Shown: positions 1-13,856 of the stretch, in pieces
Layout of the letters: every line of letters starts with the position of its first letter
Numbering within the stretch: position 1 is the first letter of the stretch
Assembly: GCA_046331705.1 (NCBI GenBank)
Contig: JAXLQJ010000021.1
Span: 43,943 to 107,942, forward strand
Length of the DNA stretch: 64,000 nt
Reading direction: 5' to 3'
Origin: JADJOY01 sp046331705 [NCBI: bacterium]
Lineage (GTDB): Bacteria; JADJOY01
Position numbers and translations under genes: made by a program
The notes under the pieces: generated by a model
The model's input: only the letters and a program-made list of their open reading frames with translations
Database searches by the model: none
Told to the model about the DNA's origin: nothing

Positions 1-675
1 GTCGAAGGGATCCTGGGACCACGCCGTTTCTTCTCCGAGGTCGCCGAGCGCGGCGGCATCGCGGGAGTCTCGACGGGCCTCGCGTGGACCCCGGCGGGCG
101 GCGACATCCTCTTCATCGAATCGGCGCAGATGCCCGGCTCGAAGGGCCTCACCATCACCGGCCAGGTCGGCGACGTGATGAAGGAGTCGGCGCAGGCCGC
201 GCTCACCGTGGTGCGCGCACGAACCCAAGCGCTCGGCATCGCCGACGACTTCTTCCAGAAGGTCGACCTCCACATCCACGTCCCCGCGGGCGCGATCCCC
301 AAGGACGGTCCTTCCGCGGGTGTCGCGATCGTCGCGTCGATCGTGTCGCTGGTGACCGGCAAGCCGGTGAACCCGCGCACCGCGATGACCGGCGAGATCA
401 CGCTGCGAGGCAAGGTGCTGCCCGTCGGCGGCATCAAGGAGAAGGTGCTCGCCGCGCGCCGCGCCGGCATCGAGACGGTGGTCCTGCCCAAGCTCAACGA
501 GGGCGACCTGCAAGAGGTGCCGCCGAACGCGCGCGAGGGCCTGGAATTCGTGCTCGTCGATCGGATCGAGGAGGCGCTCGAAGCGGCGTTCCGCGAACCG
601 ACGCTCGAGCCCGGGCCGAGCAAGGAGCGAGCTTCGCGCCGGGCGCGACCGCGCGCGGACACCGCTGCCGCCTGA
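1..675 (+). CDS. lon: ATP-dependent protease Lon, C-terminal part (5' end outside window)
   Basis: This is the end of a Lon-type ATP-dependent serine protease, which degrades misfolded and regulatory proteins in the cytoplasm. The frame is open from base 1, so the N-terminal and AAA+ domains lie outside the window. The visible 224 residues are the proteolytic domain. The catalytic serine is in PKDGPSAG (codon at 313-315) and the catalytic lysine in GGIKEK (codon at 436-438), the Ser-Lys dyad of the family. The [15 protein letters not shown] stretch is also typical of Lon. A basic, Arg/Ala-rich tail of about 25 residues follows the conserved domain. moaA starts 29 bases downstream on the same strand. 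Confidence 0.95.
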   Translation, partial: VEGILGPRRFFSEVAERGGIAGVSTGLAWTPAGGDILFIESAQMPGSKGLTITGQVGDVMKESAQAALTVVRARTQALGIADDFFQKVDLHIHVPAGAIPKDGPSAGVAIVASIVSLVTGKPVNPRTAMTGEITLRGKVLPVGGIKEKVLAARRAGIETVVLPKLNEGDLQEVPPNAREGLEFVLVDRIEEALEAAFREPTLEPGPSKERASRRARPRADTAAA

Positions 676-704
676 GCGGCGTTCTTCGGTCATACTGCCG
701 GCGC

Positions 705-1730
705 ATGCGTGCGCCGCACGATCTCCACGGCCGTCCCCTGCGCAATCTGCGCATCTCGGTCACCGACCGGTGCAACCTGAGGTGCGCCTACTGCATGCCC
801 GAGAAGGAGTACGTGTGGCTGCCGCGCGCCGGCATCCTGCGCTTCGAGGAGCTCTCGACCCTGATCGACGGCTTCGCGCTGGCCGGCGTCGATCGGGTGC
901 GGCTGACCGGGGGCGAGCCGCTGCTGCGTCACGAGCTCGCACGGTTCGTGCGGATGGTCGCCGAGAAGCCCGCCATTCGCGATCTCGCCCTCACCACCAA
1001 CGGGGTGCTGCTCGCCGAGCACGCGCGTGCGCTCGCCGAAGCCGGGCTGCGCCGGCTGACGGTGAGCCTCGACACGTTGCGCGCCGATCGCTTCCGGGCC
1101 CTCAACCAGCGGGACGAGCTGCCGGCGGTGCTGCGCGGCATCGAGGCCGCGCGGGACGCCGGCTTCGCGCCGCTCAAGATCGACACGGTGGTCATGGCGG
1201 GCGTCAACGACGACGAGCTGGTCGATCTGCTCGATTTCGGCCGTGACGCCAACGCCGAGGTGCGCTTCATCGAGTACATGGACGTCGGCGGTGCCACGCG
1301 CTGGTCGATGGATCAGGTGGTCTCCCGAGAGACCATGCTCCGCCGTCTGGCGTCCGTCCTCGGCCCGATCGAGCCGCTCGCCGAGGCGAGCAGCGCTCCC
1401 GCCGAGCGCTTCCTGCTCGGCGACGGACGTACGTTCGGCATCATCTCCTCGACCACCGCGCCGTTTTGCTCCGCCTGCGACCGCTCGCGGCTCACGGCGG
1501 ACGGGATGTGGCTCCACTGCCTCTACGCACCCACCGGCATCGACCTGCGCGCGGTGATCCGCGGCGGCGCCGACGCCGCCGCGATCGCGGAGCGGGTGGC
1601 CGCGGGCTGGGCGCGGCGCGGCGACCGCGGCGCCGAGGTCCGGCTCGCCCTGGCGGCCCGCGAGCCCTTGGCCCCGCCACCCGAGCTGCGCTCCAACCCG
1701 CACCTCGAGATGCACACCCGCGGCGGGTGA
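705..1730 (+). CDS. moaA: GTP 3',8-cyclase MoaA
   Basis: Radical SAM enzyme of molybdenum cofactor synthesis; with MoaC it turns GTP into cyclic pyranopterin monophosphate. The 341-residue length fits the family. The N-terminal cluster ligands are C23, C27 and C30 (CNLRCAYC), and the second cluster is bound by C255, C258 and C272. The protein ends in Gly-Gly (HTRGG), the functional C-terminus of MoaA. The ATG at 705 is chosen because conserved MoaA sequence begins within ten residues of it; the open frame runs further upstream but there overlaps lon. No other moa gene is visible nearby. Confidence 0.96.
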   Translation: MRAPHDLHGRPLRNLRISVTDRCNLRCAYCMPEKEYVWLPRAGILRFEELSTLIDGFALAGVDRVRLTGGEPLLRHELARFVRMVAEKPAIRDLALTTNGVLLAEHARALAEAGLRRLTVSLDTLRADRFRALNQRDELPAVLRGIEAARDAGFAPLKIDTVVMAGVNDDELVDLLDFGRDANAEVRFIEYMDVGGATRWSMDQVVSRETMLRRLASVLGPIEPLAEASSAPAERFLLGDGRTFGIISSTTAPFCSACDRSRLTADGMWLHCLYAPTGIDLRAVIRGGADAAAIAERVAAGWARRGDRGAEVRLALAAREPLAPPPELRSNPHLEMHTRGG

Positions 1731-1752
1731 GGCGCCCGTCCGCGCCCCTCGG

Positions 1753-2949
1753 TCAAGGAGGCGGCGTGGTGCCGCCCTCGGCGTCCGTCTTGACCAGCAG
1801 CACCTGTCCGTCGCTGAACGTCTGTCCAGAGGTTCCGGCCAGCGCATAACCGCCGTCCGAGGTCGACAGGACCTTCTGGCCCTTCTCCTGCGCCGCGCCT
1901 CCCAGGTAGCGAGTCCACGCCGACGTGCCTGCGTCGTCGAGCTTGGCGAGCATCACCTGGATGTTGGTCGGACTCGTACCGACGTCGCCGTAGCCGCCCA
2001 CGATCAGGCCGCCGGCGAGGGCATGCTGGATGTCCCGCGCGTGCTCGTCTCGATCGGGGTCTCCGAAGTGCCGCGACCAGAGCACTTCGCCGAGGGCATC
2101 GGTGCGCACGACGAGCGCGTCGCCATAGGGGTGACTGGCCCCTTGGACCTCCAGCGTTCCGCTGAACGCCGCCCCGCCGTCGGCCATGGCGATCACCGCG
2201 CTACCGTCGTCGTAGCCGGCGGTACCGAAGGTCTTGTCCCATTGCCTCGTGCCGCTCGAGTCGGTCTTCACGAGCCATGCGTCGAAGTTGCCGGCGCCAT
2301 ACGAGGTCGTGACGCCGGCCAAGAAGAAACCGCCATCCACCGCCGGCGCCACGCCGTACGCTTCCTCGTAGCCCGCGCCGCCGTACGTCTTGCTCCATTC
2401 CTCGACGCCGTCGCCATCGACTTTCAGCAGCAGCATGTCGGCGACGCTCGACGCACTCCCGATCCAGCGGCTTCCCACCAGAACGAACCCACCGTCCGCA
2501 GTGGGCCGGATCGCTTGAATCGCCTGCGACGATCCGGTCGGCGCGAGCAGCGCGCGACGCCACATCTCCTCGCCAGCGGGATCGGTCCTGACGAGGAGGC
2601 CGCGCGTGTCGCTCGCATCGAACGACGAGCCGACGACCAGCAGACCGCCGTCGGGAAACGCGACCACGCCCGACGCGGAGTCCGACTTCGACGTACCGTA
2701 GACCCGAGACCATTGCATCTCGCCGCGCACGTCGGACCTCACGACCAGCAGGTCGGTGGGACCGCTCGCCGGGCCGGTGGCACCGGCGACGGCGAACCCG
2801 CCGTCGGAAAGCTGGGCCACTGCCCGGCCTTCCTCGTGCGAAGCGGCGTCGCCGTAGAGCTCCCAGAACGTGATGGGCTGACAGGCGGCGGTGAGGCCGA
2901 GAACTGCCCAGCAGCCAAACGTCCATGCTCGTCGTCGGATGTCGATCAC
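1753..2949 (-). CDS. secreted repeat lipoprotein, beta-propeller-like blades
   Basis: About 398 residues. An N-terminal signal with a basic start (IDIRRR), a hydrophobic core and LTAAC suggests a lipoprotein anchored at Cys. The rest consists of about seven imperfect units of roughly 50 residues with the pattern DGGF-x-x-(A/V)G...(L/V)VK-x-D...W-x-K-x-(Y/F)G, as in PQQ-like and delta-60-like secreted repeat proteins. Two starts are possible: ATG at 2958 directly abuts the AGGAGG, while GTG at 2949 lies nine bases from it and is preferred. It diverges from lepA and converges with moaA (22-base gap). A relative lies at 55799-57487. The function is unknown. Confidence 0.75.
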   Translation of the reverse strand: MIDIRRRAWTFGCWAVLGLTAACQPITFWELYGDAASHEEGRAVAQLSDGGFAVAGATGPASGPTDLLVVRSDVRGEMQWSRVYGTSKSDSASGVVAFPDGGLLVVGSSFDASDTRGLLVRTDPAGEEMWRRALLAPTGSSQAIQAIRPTADGGFVLVGSRWIGSASSVADMLLLKVDGDGVEEWSKTYGGAGYEEAYGVAPAVDGGFFLAGVTTSYGAGNFDAWLVKTDSSGTRQWDKTFGTAGYDDGSAVIAMADGGAAFSGTLEVQGASHPYGDALVVRTDALGEVLWSRHFGDPDRDEHARDIQHALAGGLIVGGYGDVGTSPTNIQVMLAKLDDAGTSAWTRYLGGAAQEKGQKVLSTSDGGYALAGTSGQTFSDGQVLLVKTDAEGGTTPPP

Positions 2950-3073
2950 GAGATGCATCCTCCTCGCACCGAGTCTGGACGACCTGACTTCCGACCCGCA
3001 AGGCAGCCACGCCCAACCGTAGCCTCGCGTCCGCAGGGAGGGTAAACCGTTTGATTTCGCCTCGGGCGCCTCC

Positions 3074-4873
<1,800 letters not shown>

Positions 4874-5298
4874 TCGAGCGTCGAGCTCGACCGACGGCTC
4901 CCGGCTGACGAGCCGGTTCCGATCGCGTGGGCTCCGAGCGCGCCGCCAGCGCGCGTCGTGACCGCCCGCCTCCTCCGATCGCCGCGCGCGAGCGCGGCCC
5001 GTCCGGTTGGGTCCGGCGCGGACCCGCTCCCCTGCGCGCGCGACGCGGTCGGCGTGTGCGCCAGAGCACGCACGAGCGCGCCCACTCGGCAGTTCTTGCC
5101 GATTCGCATCCTCCAGTGGGGCATCGAGCTTCCCCGGCTCCGCCGACACTCGGACACCACTGCCCGAATTTCGGACCTTTCCTCCACGCGCCCGACACGC
5201 AGCGGACGCGGCACGGCCTTCGCACTGGGTGCGCGCGGCCTTCCGCAACGTTCGAAGCCCGCGCGCCCGCGAGGACGCCGTGGACGAGGGAAACGAGC
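4874..5298. other. intergenic region between lepA and the chemoreceptor-porin gene
   Basis: About 425 bases without a supportable gene. An inverted repeat CCGGCT-GACG-AGCCGG at 4901-4916 follows the lepA stop and could be a weak terminator. The plus frame is open throughout, but its translation is Arg/Pro-rich with no conserved features, as expected of GC-rich noncoding DNA. The promoter for the downstream gene is presumably here, but no convincing -35/-10 pair was found. Confidence 0.5.
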
Positions 5299-8691
<3,393 letters not shown>

Positions 8692-8701
8692 ACGGGGCGC
8701 G

Positions 8702-10108
8702 TCACGCCGGCCGCGGCGGCAGGCGCGAGAGCTCGTCGTAGAGGTAGACCGCGGCGCGCGTGCCGTTCTTCCAGTCGTCGACGTTGAGCGACTCGTTCTC
8801 CGAATGGGCGTTGCAGGTGGGGTCCTCGACGCCCATGAGCAGCGCCGGCACGCCGCCCAGCACCTTGGCGAACGGGTCCACGAACGGGATCGAGCCGCCG
8901 CAACCGATGAAGACGCAGTCGCGGCCATAGGCCTTCGACATCGCGCGCGCGGCGGCGTCGAAGGCTGGCCCGTTGGGCTCGGTCATCCACCAGCCCGCCG
9001 CGTGCTCGCGCTCGACCTTCACCTTGAGACCCCACGGCACGCGCATCTCGAAGTGGCGGACCATCGCGTCCTGCACCTTCTTGGGGTCCTGATCCGGGAC
9101 GATGCGAACCGAGATCCGGGCACGCGCGCTCTCGATGATCTGGTTCGTCGAGCCCTCGAACGGCCGCGCCTCGAACGCGAGCACGGTGACCGCCGGCTGG
9201 CGCCACACGCGTCCCCACACCGGCATGCGCTGGTCGCCGATGAGGGTGGCGCCCTCCACCAACCCCACTTGCTCGCGGAACTGCTTCTCGCTGAAGGGCA
9301 ACGCGGCGATCGCTTGGTGGGATTTGCGATCGAGCGGCCGGACGTCACCCCACACCGGCAGGTTCAGGGTGCCTTCGTCGGTCATGAGCTCGCCGATCGC
9401 CTTGCAGAGCGCGATCACGGGATCGGGCACGGGCCCGCCCCACATCCCGCTGTGCACCGGGTGATCGAGCGCCTGGACCTCGACGCGGATCCCCACGATC
9501 CCGCGCAGCGCGTAGGTGATCGAGGGGATGCCGGCGTCGTAGTTCGAGGTATCCGTCAGCACCAGCACGTCCGCGGCGAGCTCGCGCTGATACTCGCGCA
9601 AGAACGGCTCGAGCGACTCCGAGCCGGTCTCCTCCTCGCCCTCGACGATGAACTTCACGTTCACCGGCAGCTTGCCGGCGGTCCGGAGATAGGCGCCGCA
9701 CGCGGCGACGTGCATGAGCACGCCGGCCTTGTCGTCGACCACGCCGCGCCCGTAGAGCCGCCCGTCGCGCCGCAGGGTGGGCTCGAACGCGGGCGTCTCC
9801 CACTTTTCCGGCCGGCCCGGCGGCTGGACGTCGTGGTGCCCGTAGAGCAGCACCGTGGGCGCGCCAGGCGCGTGCAGCCATTCGCCGTACACGTACGGAT
9901 GGCCACCCGGGAACTCGATGACCTTGCAGCCTTCCAAGCCGGCCGCCTCGAAGAGCTCCTTGGTCTTGCGGGCGCTCGCCGCGACCGCGGCGCTGGGCGG
10001 GGCGTCGGCCGACACGCTCGGGATGCGCGACAGCTCCACGAGCTGCGCCAGGTACGAGTCCCAGCTCGCGTCGAGGTGAGCGAGCGCCTGATTCACGGGA
10101 TCGGTCAT
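8702..10108 (-). CDS. M20 family dipeptidase / metallopeptidase
   Basis: Zinc-dependent exo- or dipeptidase of the M20 family, about 468 residues. The metal-binding motifs appear in order: YGHHDVQPPG (His, Asp), GRGVVDDKAG (bridging Asp), EGEEETGS (catalytic and metal Glu), an Asp in LTDTSNYD, and the last His in NAHSENESL. The dimerisation lid domain sits between them. This arrangement is typical of the carnosine-dipeptidase-like branch, probably cytoplasmic as no signal is seen. The ATG at 10108 is chosen because MTDPVNQALAHLD is the conserved family start; sequence upstream is low complexity. plsX lies 142 bases upstream on the same strand. Confidence 0.92.
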   Translation of the reverse strand: MTDPVNQALAHLDASWDSYLAQLVELSRIPSVSADAPPSAAVAASARKTKELFEAAGLEGCKVIEFPGGHPYVYGEWLHAPGAPTVLLYGHHDVQPPGRPEKWETPAFEPTLRRDGRLYGRGVVDDKAGVLMHVAACGAYLRTAGKLPVNVKFIVEGEEETGSESLEPFLREYQRELAADVLVLTDTSNYDAGIPSITYALRGIVGIRVEVQALDHPVHSGMWGGPVPDPVIALCKAIGELMTDEGTLNLPVWGDVRPLDRKSHQAIAALPFSEKQFREQVGLVEGATLIGDQRMPVWGRVWRQPAVTVLAFEARPFEGSTNQIIESARARISVRIVPDQDPKKVQDAMVRHFEMRVPWGLKVKVEREHAAGWWMTEPNGPAFDAAARAMSKAYGRDCVFIGCGGSIPFVDPFAKVLGGVPALLMGVEDPTCNAHSENESLNVDDWKNGTRAAVYLYDELSRLPPRPA

Positions 10109-10250
10109 CGAATGAGCTCTCGTGCGGCGGCGTGCGTTCGCTGGTGCCGAGCCGCGCGCCGGAAGAAGTGGTACGGGGACTGCGCCGGAGGGGCCTAATG
10201 TCTCAGGAGATTCGCGTTCGCAGCAACTCGCTCGGGCGATCGCGAGGAGG

Positions 10251-11273
10251 TCAGCCGGCCGTCGCCATGCCGGCGCGGATGGCGCCGCCCAGATCGCGCT
10301 CCACCGTCTTGCGGGCGACGCGGATGGCATTGCGAATCGCCCAGGCGTTCGAGCGTCCATGGGCCTTGATCACCGGCTTGGTGAAGCCCAGCACCGGCGC
10401 GCCGCCGTACTGCCGCCAGTCGGTCATGGTGCGGATCTGACGGATGCCCTCGGAGAGCATCATCAGCCCGAGCTTCCACAGGAACTTCCGCGCGTAGGCA
10501 TCCTTGGCGATGTCGGAGACGACCTCGCTCACGCCCTCCAGCATCTTCAACACCACGTTGCCGAGGAATCCCTCGCACACCACCACGTCCACCGTGCCCT
10601 TCGGGATGTCGAGGCCTTCGACGTTCCCCACGAAGTTGATGCCGGGCATCGCCGCCAGCAGCCGATGCGCTTCCACGATCGCCGCCGTGCCCTTGGTGGG
10701 CTCGGTGCCGTTCGAGAGCAGCGCCACCCGCGGTGACTCGATCGACGAGATGATGCGCGAATAGGCGGAGCCCATCACCGCGAAGCTCACCAGATCACGC
10801 GCCTCCACGGTGAGCGTCGCGCCGACGTCGAGCATCAACGCGAAGGGATCGTCGTGGGGGCCGTGCTGCTGCTCCGTGGGATGGACCGTGGCGAGCGCGC
10901 AGCGATGGACACCCGCCACACGCTCGAGCTTGCGGGACGCCGCGAGAATCAGGGCGCCGGTGCTGCCGGCCCCCACCAGCGCGTCCGCCTCGCCCCGGGC
11001 CACCAGATCGGCGGCCAGGAGCGCCGAGCACTGCGCCTTCTGGTCGAGCGCCACCGCCGGCTTCTCGTCCTGGCGAACCCAATCGGCGGTGTGCAGGAGC
11101 GACAGCCGGCTGCGGTCGTAGGCCTGTCGCTTGAGCAACGGCTCGATCTGGGCGCCGTCGCCCACCAGCACCATCCGGATCGGCACGTCCTCGCGGCTCA
11201 CCTGCGCGGCGCCCTCGACCACCACGCCGGGACCGGCATCGGGCCCCATCGCGTCCAGCGCGATCGTGATCAT
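10251..11273 (-). CDS. plsX: phosphate acyltransferase PlsX
   Basis: Converts acyl-ACP and phosphate to acyl phosphate, the first step of the PlsX/PlsY route to phospholipids; a peripheral membrane enzyme. The 340 residues begin MITIALDAMGPDAGP, the diagnostic PlsX start. Further family signatures are VGAGSTGAL, LSNGTEPTKGT, GNVEGLDI and VVCEGFLGNVVLK. A purine-rich GGGGGAG precedes the ATG at 11273. PlsX is usually beside rpmF and fabH; neither is here, so the gene is displaced from its common context. Confidence 0.95.
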   Translation of the reverse strand: MITIALDAMGPDAGPGVVVEGAAQVSREDVPIRMVLVGDGAQIEPLLKRQAYDRSRLSLLHTADWVRQDEKPAVALDQKAQCSALLAADLVARGEADALVGAGSTGALILAASRKLERVAGVHRCALATVHPTEQQHGPHDDPFALMLDVGATLTVEARDLVSFAVMGSAYSRIISSIESPRVALLSNGTEPTKGTAAIVEAHRLLAAMPGINFVGNVEGLDIPKGTVDVVVCEGFLGNVVLKMLEGVSEVVSDIAKDAYARKFLWKLGLMMLSEGIRQIRTMTDWRQYGGAPVLGFTKPVIKAHGRSNAWAIRNAIRVARKTVERDLGGAIRAGMATAG

Positions 11274-11426
11274 CCTCGCTCCCCCGCTCGCTGCGTGCTC
11301 ACGGCGCGGCGCGTCCAGCAGCACGCGCAGCATCGCGACCGAATCTACCTCCGGCGCACCCGGCGGGAACCCTCGCGGTTCGCGAGCTCGCCGCGCTCGT
11401 TTCGCGACACGCTATCTTCCGCGCCG

Positions 11427-12389
11427 ATGGCGCCACCCTCTCCACGCTCGGCCGCCGCGCGGACTTCCGCGCCCACCGCCCGCATCGAGCCCGAGCAGCT
11501 CGGGCCGATCGCCGCCGAGATCCATCGCCTCGACGCCGAAGACGGCGCCGAGCTGGCGCTCACGCGGGTTCCGGCGGCGCCAGCCGATGCGCATGCGACG
11601 CCGGTGGTGCTGGTGCACGGCAACTACAGCCGCCGCAACTTCTGGATCTCGCCCAAGGGCATCGGCCTCGCGCCGTTCCTGGCGCAGCGCGGATTCGACG
11701 TGTGGGTGCTCGAGCTGCGCGGCCACGGGCTATCGCCGAAAGGCGCGCGATTCTCCGCGATCACCGCGGAGGATCACATGCGACTCGACCTCGCGGCCGC
11801 CGAGCGCCACGTGCGAGCGCACGGCGCGCGCGCGGCGTTCTGGGTCGCGCATTCGGCGGGCGGGATCTACGTGCTGGGTGCGCTCGCGGCGGGCTGGCTC
11901 GATCCGCAGCGAGTCCTGGGCGTGGCGACGTTCGGCTCGCAGATTCGTGACGGCGAGGCCTTCTTGCGCGTTCCCGGAGTCGCGGGGTTGCTCGCGTTGG
12001 CGTTACGCGCGCTGGGTCATCTACCCGCGCCGCGATTCGGTCTGGGCCCCGAGATCGAGCCCGCCGGCGAGATGATCGAGTTCATCCGCTGGAAAGGCTG
12101 GCGCGGTCGTTGGCGGAGCAGCGAGGGCTTCGACTACGGGCGAGGGCTCGCCGCCGTCACCGTGCCGCTCGCGAGCTTCGCCGGCGCAGCGGACGAGCAA
12201 GATCCTCCCAGCGGATGCCGCGCGCTCCTCGATCTCGCAGGAAGCCCCGACAAGACCTTCGTCGAGCTGGGTCGCACCAACGGCTTCGTTCGCGACTACG
12301 GCCACGTCGACATGATCGTGAGCAAAGAGGCCGCCACCGAAGTCTGGCCGCGCCTCGCACGCTGGCTCGAGGATCGAGCTCCGCGCTGA
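11427..12389 (+). CDS. alpha/beta hydrolase
   Basis: Serine hydrolase of the alpha/beta fold, 320 residues. The oxyanion-hole region is VLVHGNYSRRNFW, the nucleophile S143 lies in a H-S-A-G-G variant of the GxSxG elbow, and the catalytic His is in YGHVDM near the C-terminus. A cap segment with several hydrophobic stretches (about 175-230) lies between. The substrate cannot be told; related proteins are annotated as lipases or esterases. The first 30 residues are Ala/Pro-rich without a clear signal. It diverges from plsX and converges with the MshEN protein (26 bases). Confidence 0.85.
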   Translation: MAPPSPRSAAARTSAPTARIEPEQLGPIAAEIHRLDAEDGAELALTRVPAAPADAHATPVVLVHGNYSRRNFWISPKGIGLAPFLAQRGFDVWVLELRGHGLSPKGARFSAITAEDHMRLDLAAAERHVRAHGARAAFWVAHSAGGIYVLGALAAGWLDPQRVLGVATFGSQIRDGEAFLRVPGVAGLLALALRALGHLPAPRFGLGPEIEPAGEMIEFIRWKGWRGRWRSSEGFDYGRGLAAVTVPLASFAGAADEQDPPSGCRALLDLAGSPDKTFVELGRTNGFVRDYGHVDMIVSKEAATEVWPRLARWLEDRAPR

Positions 12390-12415
12390 TCCCGCGGCGC
12401 CCGCGGTCGCCGCGC

Positions 12416-13738
12416 TCAGACCCTCGGCAACCAGCGGCGCACGGACACCATCTCGAGAGCGACCTCCACCTTGCGCAGCAGGATCTCGAGGTCGCCGCGG
12501 TGGCCGCCGCTCGCCAACCGCGTCGCGAGCGTCGCGCCGATCGAAGCGGCCGTGCTGCGAGCGCCACCGTCGTCGGCGTAGAAGACGGCGACCGGCTGGC
12601 CGCGCACGTCGATCCGGACTCCACACACCGAGCGCGGCGTCGCGCCGATGCCGAGCGTCCGAGCCAGGGCGATGCCGGTGGGATCGATCCGAAGCTCACG
12701 CACGACCAGCTCGCGCCGCGCGACGATCTCGTGCGCGAAGCCGGCGCCGATCGTGACCCGCGCCTCTCGAAACCGCTGCTCCTCGACGGTGCCGCCGATC
12801 GCGCGCCAGCCACGCAGGCCGCGCGGCCCCACGTGGAAGAGCGCCGCGCGATCGAACACGGTGGACGCGTAGCCGAGGAGCACGGCGGCGACGTCGGCAA
12901 GATGCCGGGCGTCGGCGAGCTGGCGACAAGCCGCCGCCAGGCTCGAGAGGGGGACGATCTCCCCGCGCTGCGGCACCGCCTCCTCGACGGGCTCGCCGAC
13001 CACCAAGGGAAGCTCTTCTTCCGGCGCGGTGACGCGGGCGGGTGCGGCGACACCGCGACTGGCCTGCTCGACCGGCCACGGCGTGCTGCGCACTCCGAGC
13101 CACTCGTCCTCGACCTCCTGGCGTTCCGTGGGCCGAGTCATGAGGCCGGGAATCCGCTCGACCTCCACGTTCGCCAGCCCCGAGGCGGTCGCGCCCACGG
13201 CACCGGCGGCGCGTGTGCCGTTCGACGCGGCGAAACCGCTGCGCGCCTGCGCCTGGGCCTTGAACTGAGCCACCGTCTCCGATTGCTGCGGCCGGACCAG
13301 CTCCACGAAGCTCGCGCCGAAATACGTCTCGAGCGCCCGCTTGATGATGAAATCCGGTGCCACACGCACGTGAATGGCCTTGCCGGTCGCGAAAGCCATC
13401 TCGTCCACCGCTTGCACGTTGCTGGGGTCGCTCATCACCACCGTGATGCGCCCCTTGGTCATGGCGATGGGAATCGCGCGGTGCTTGAGAAGCTGCTCGC
13501 GCGGCACCGAGTTGAGGATGTCCCAGCGGATCCCCCGCACCTCCGTGGGCTCGACGGAGTCGATGCCGTGGTAGGCACCCAGGTGACGGGTGAGATCGAG
13601 TGGAGAGAGGAAGCCCAGGTCCACCAGGTTGAACCCGAGCCGCCCGCCGAAGCGGGTCTGGGCGTCGAGCGCCACCCGCAGCTGCTCGCCGTTGATCGCG
13701 CCCTTGGCCACCAGATACTGCCCGAGCTGCCGTCCCAT
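12416..13738 (-). CDS. stand-alone MshEN-domain protein with C-terminal GAF-like domain
   Basis: About 440 residues. The N-terminus (GRQLGQYLVAKGAI...LLKHRAIPI...VVMSDPSN) matches the GspE/PilB N-terminal (MshEN) domain, which in some ATPases binds cyclic-di-GMP. No AAA ATPase domain follows. A variable Ala/Thr-rich linker (about 170-250) leads to a GAF-like domain at about 270-425 (AALFHVGPRGLRGWRAIG, PVAVFYADDGG). It is therefore likely a regulator or sensor rather than a secretion motor. ATG at 13738 has TTGGAG eight bases upstream and is preferred over GTG at 13747. Ligand and partners are unknown. Confidence 0.75.
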   Translation of the reverse strand: MGRQLGQYLVAKGAINGEQLRVALDAQTRFGGRLGFNLVDLGFLSPLDLTRHLGAYHGIDSVEPTEVRGIRWDILNSVPREQLLKHRAIPIAMTKGRITVVMSDPSNVQAVDEMAFATGKAIHVRVAPDFIIKRALETYFGASFVELVRPQQSETVAQFKAQAQARSGFAASNGTRAAGAVGATASGLANVEVERIPGLMTRPTERQEVEDEWLGVRSTPWPVEQASRGVAAPARVTAPEEELPLVVGEPVEEAVPQRGEIVPLSSLAAACRQLADARHLADVAAVLLGYASTVFDRAALFHVGPRGLRGWRAIGGTVEEQRFREARVTIGAGFAHEIVARRELVVRELRIDPTGIALARTLGIGATPRSVCGVRIDVRGQPVAVFYADDGGARSTAASIGATLATRLASGGHRGDLEILLRKVEVALEMVSVRRWLPRV

Positions 13739-13856
13739 GGGATGCACTCCAACTAAAGCGGTCGGATTCCGCGTTTCACCGTATCGTCTCCATTACACCA
13801 CCGCGGGCCGGGCCGATTCAAACGGCGACTCGGACGCCCGGCTCACCGGGAACGGG

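Noticed and set aside
84-704. Upstream extension of moaA in frame
   Set aside because: It overlaps lon in another frame and translates to Arg-rich, nonconserved sequence; conserved MoaA starts at 705.
4927-5298. Upstream extension of the chemoreceptor-porin gene
   Set aside because: Low-complexity Arg/Pro translation, no ribosome site, and the membrane anchor follows directly after the ATG at 5299.
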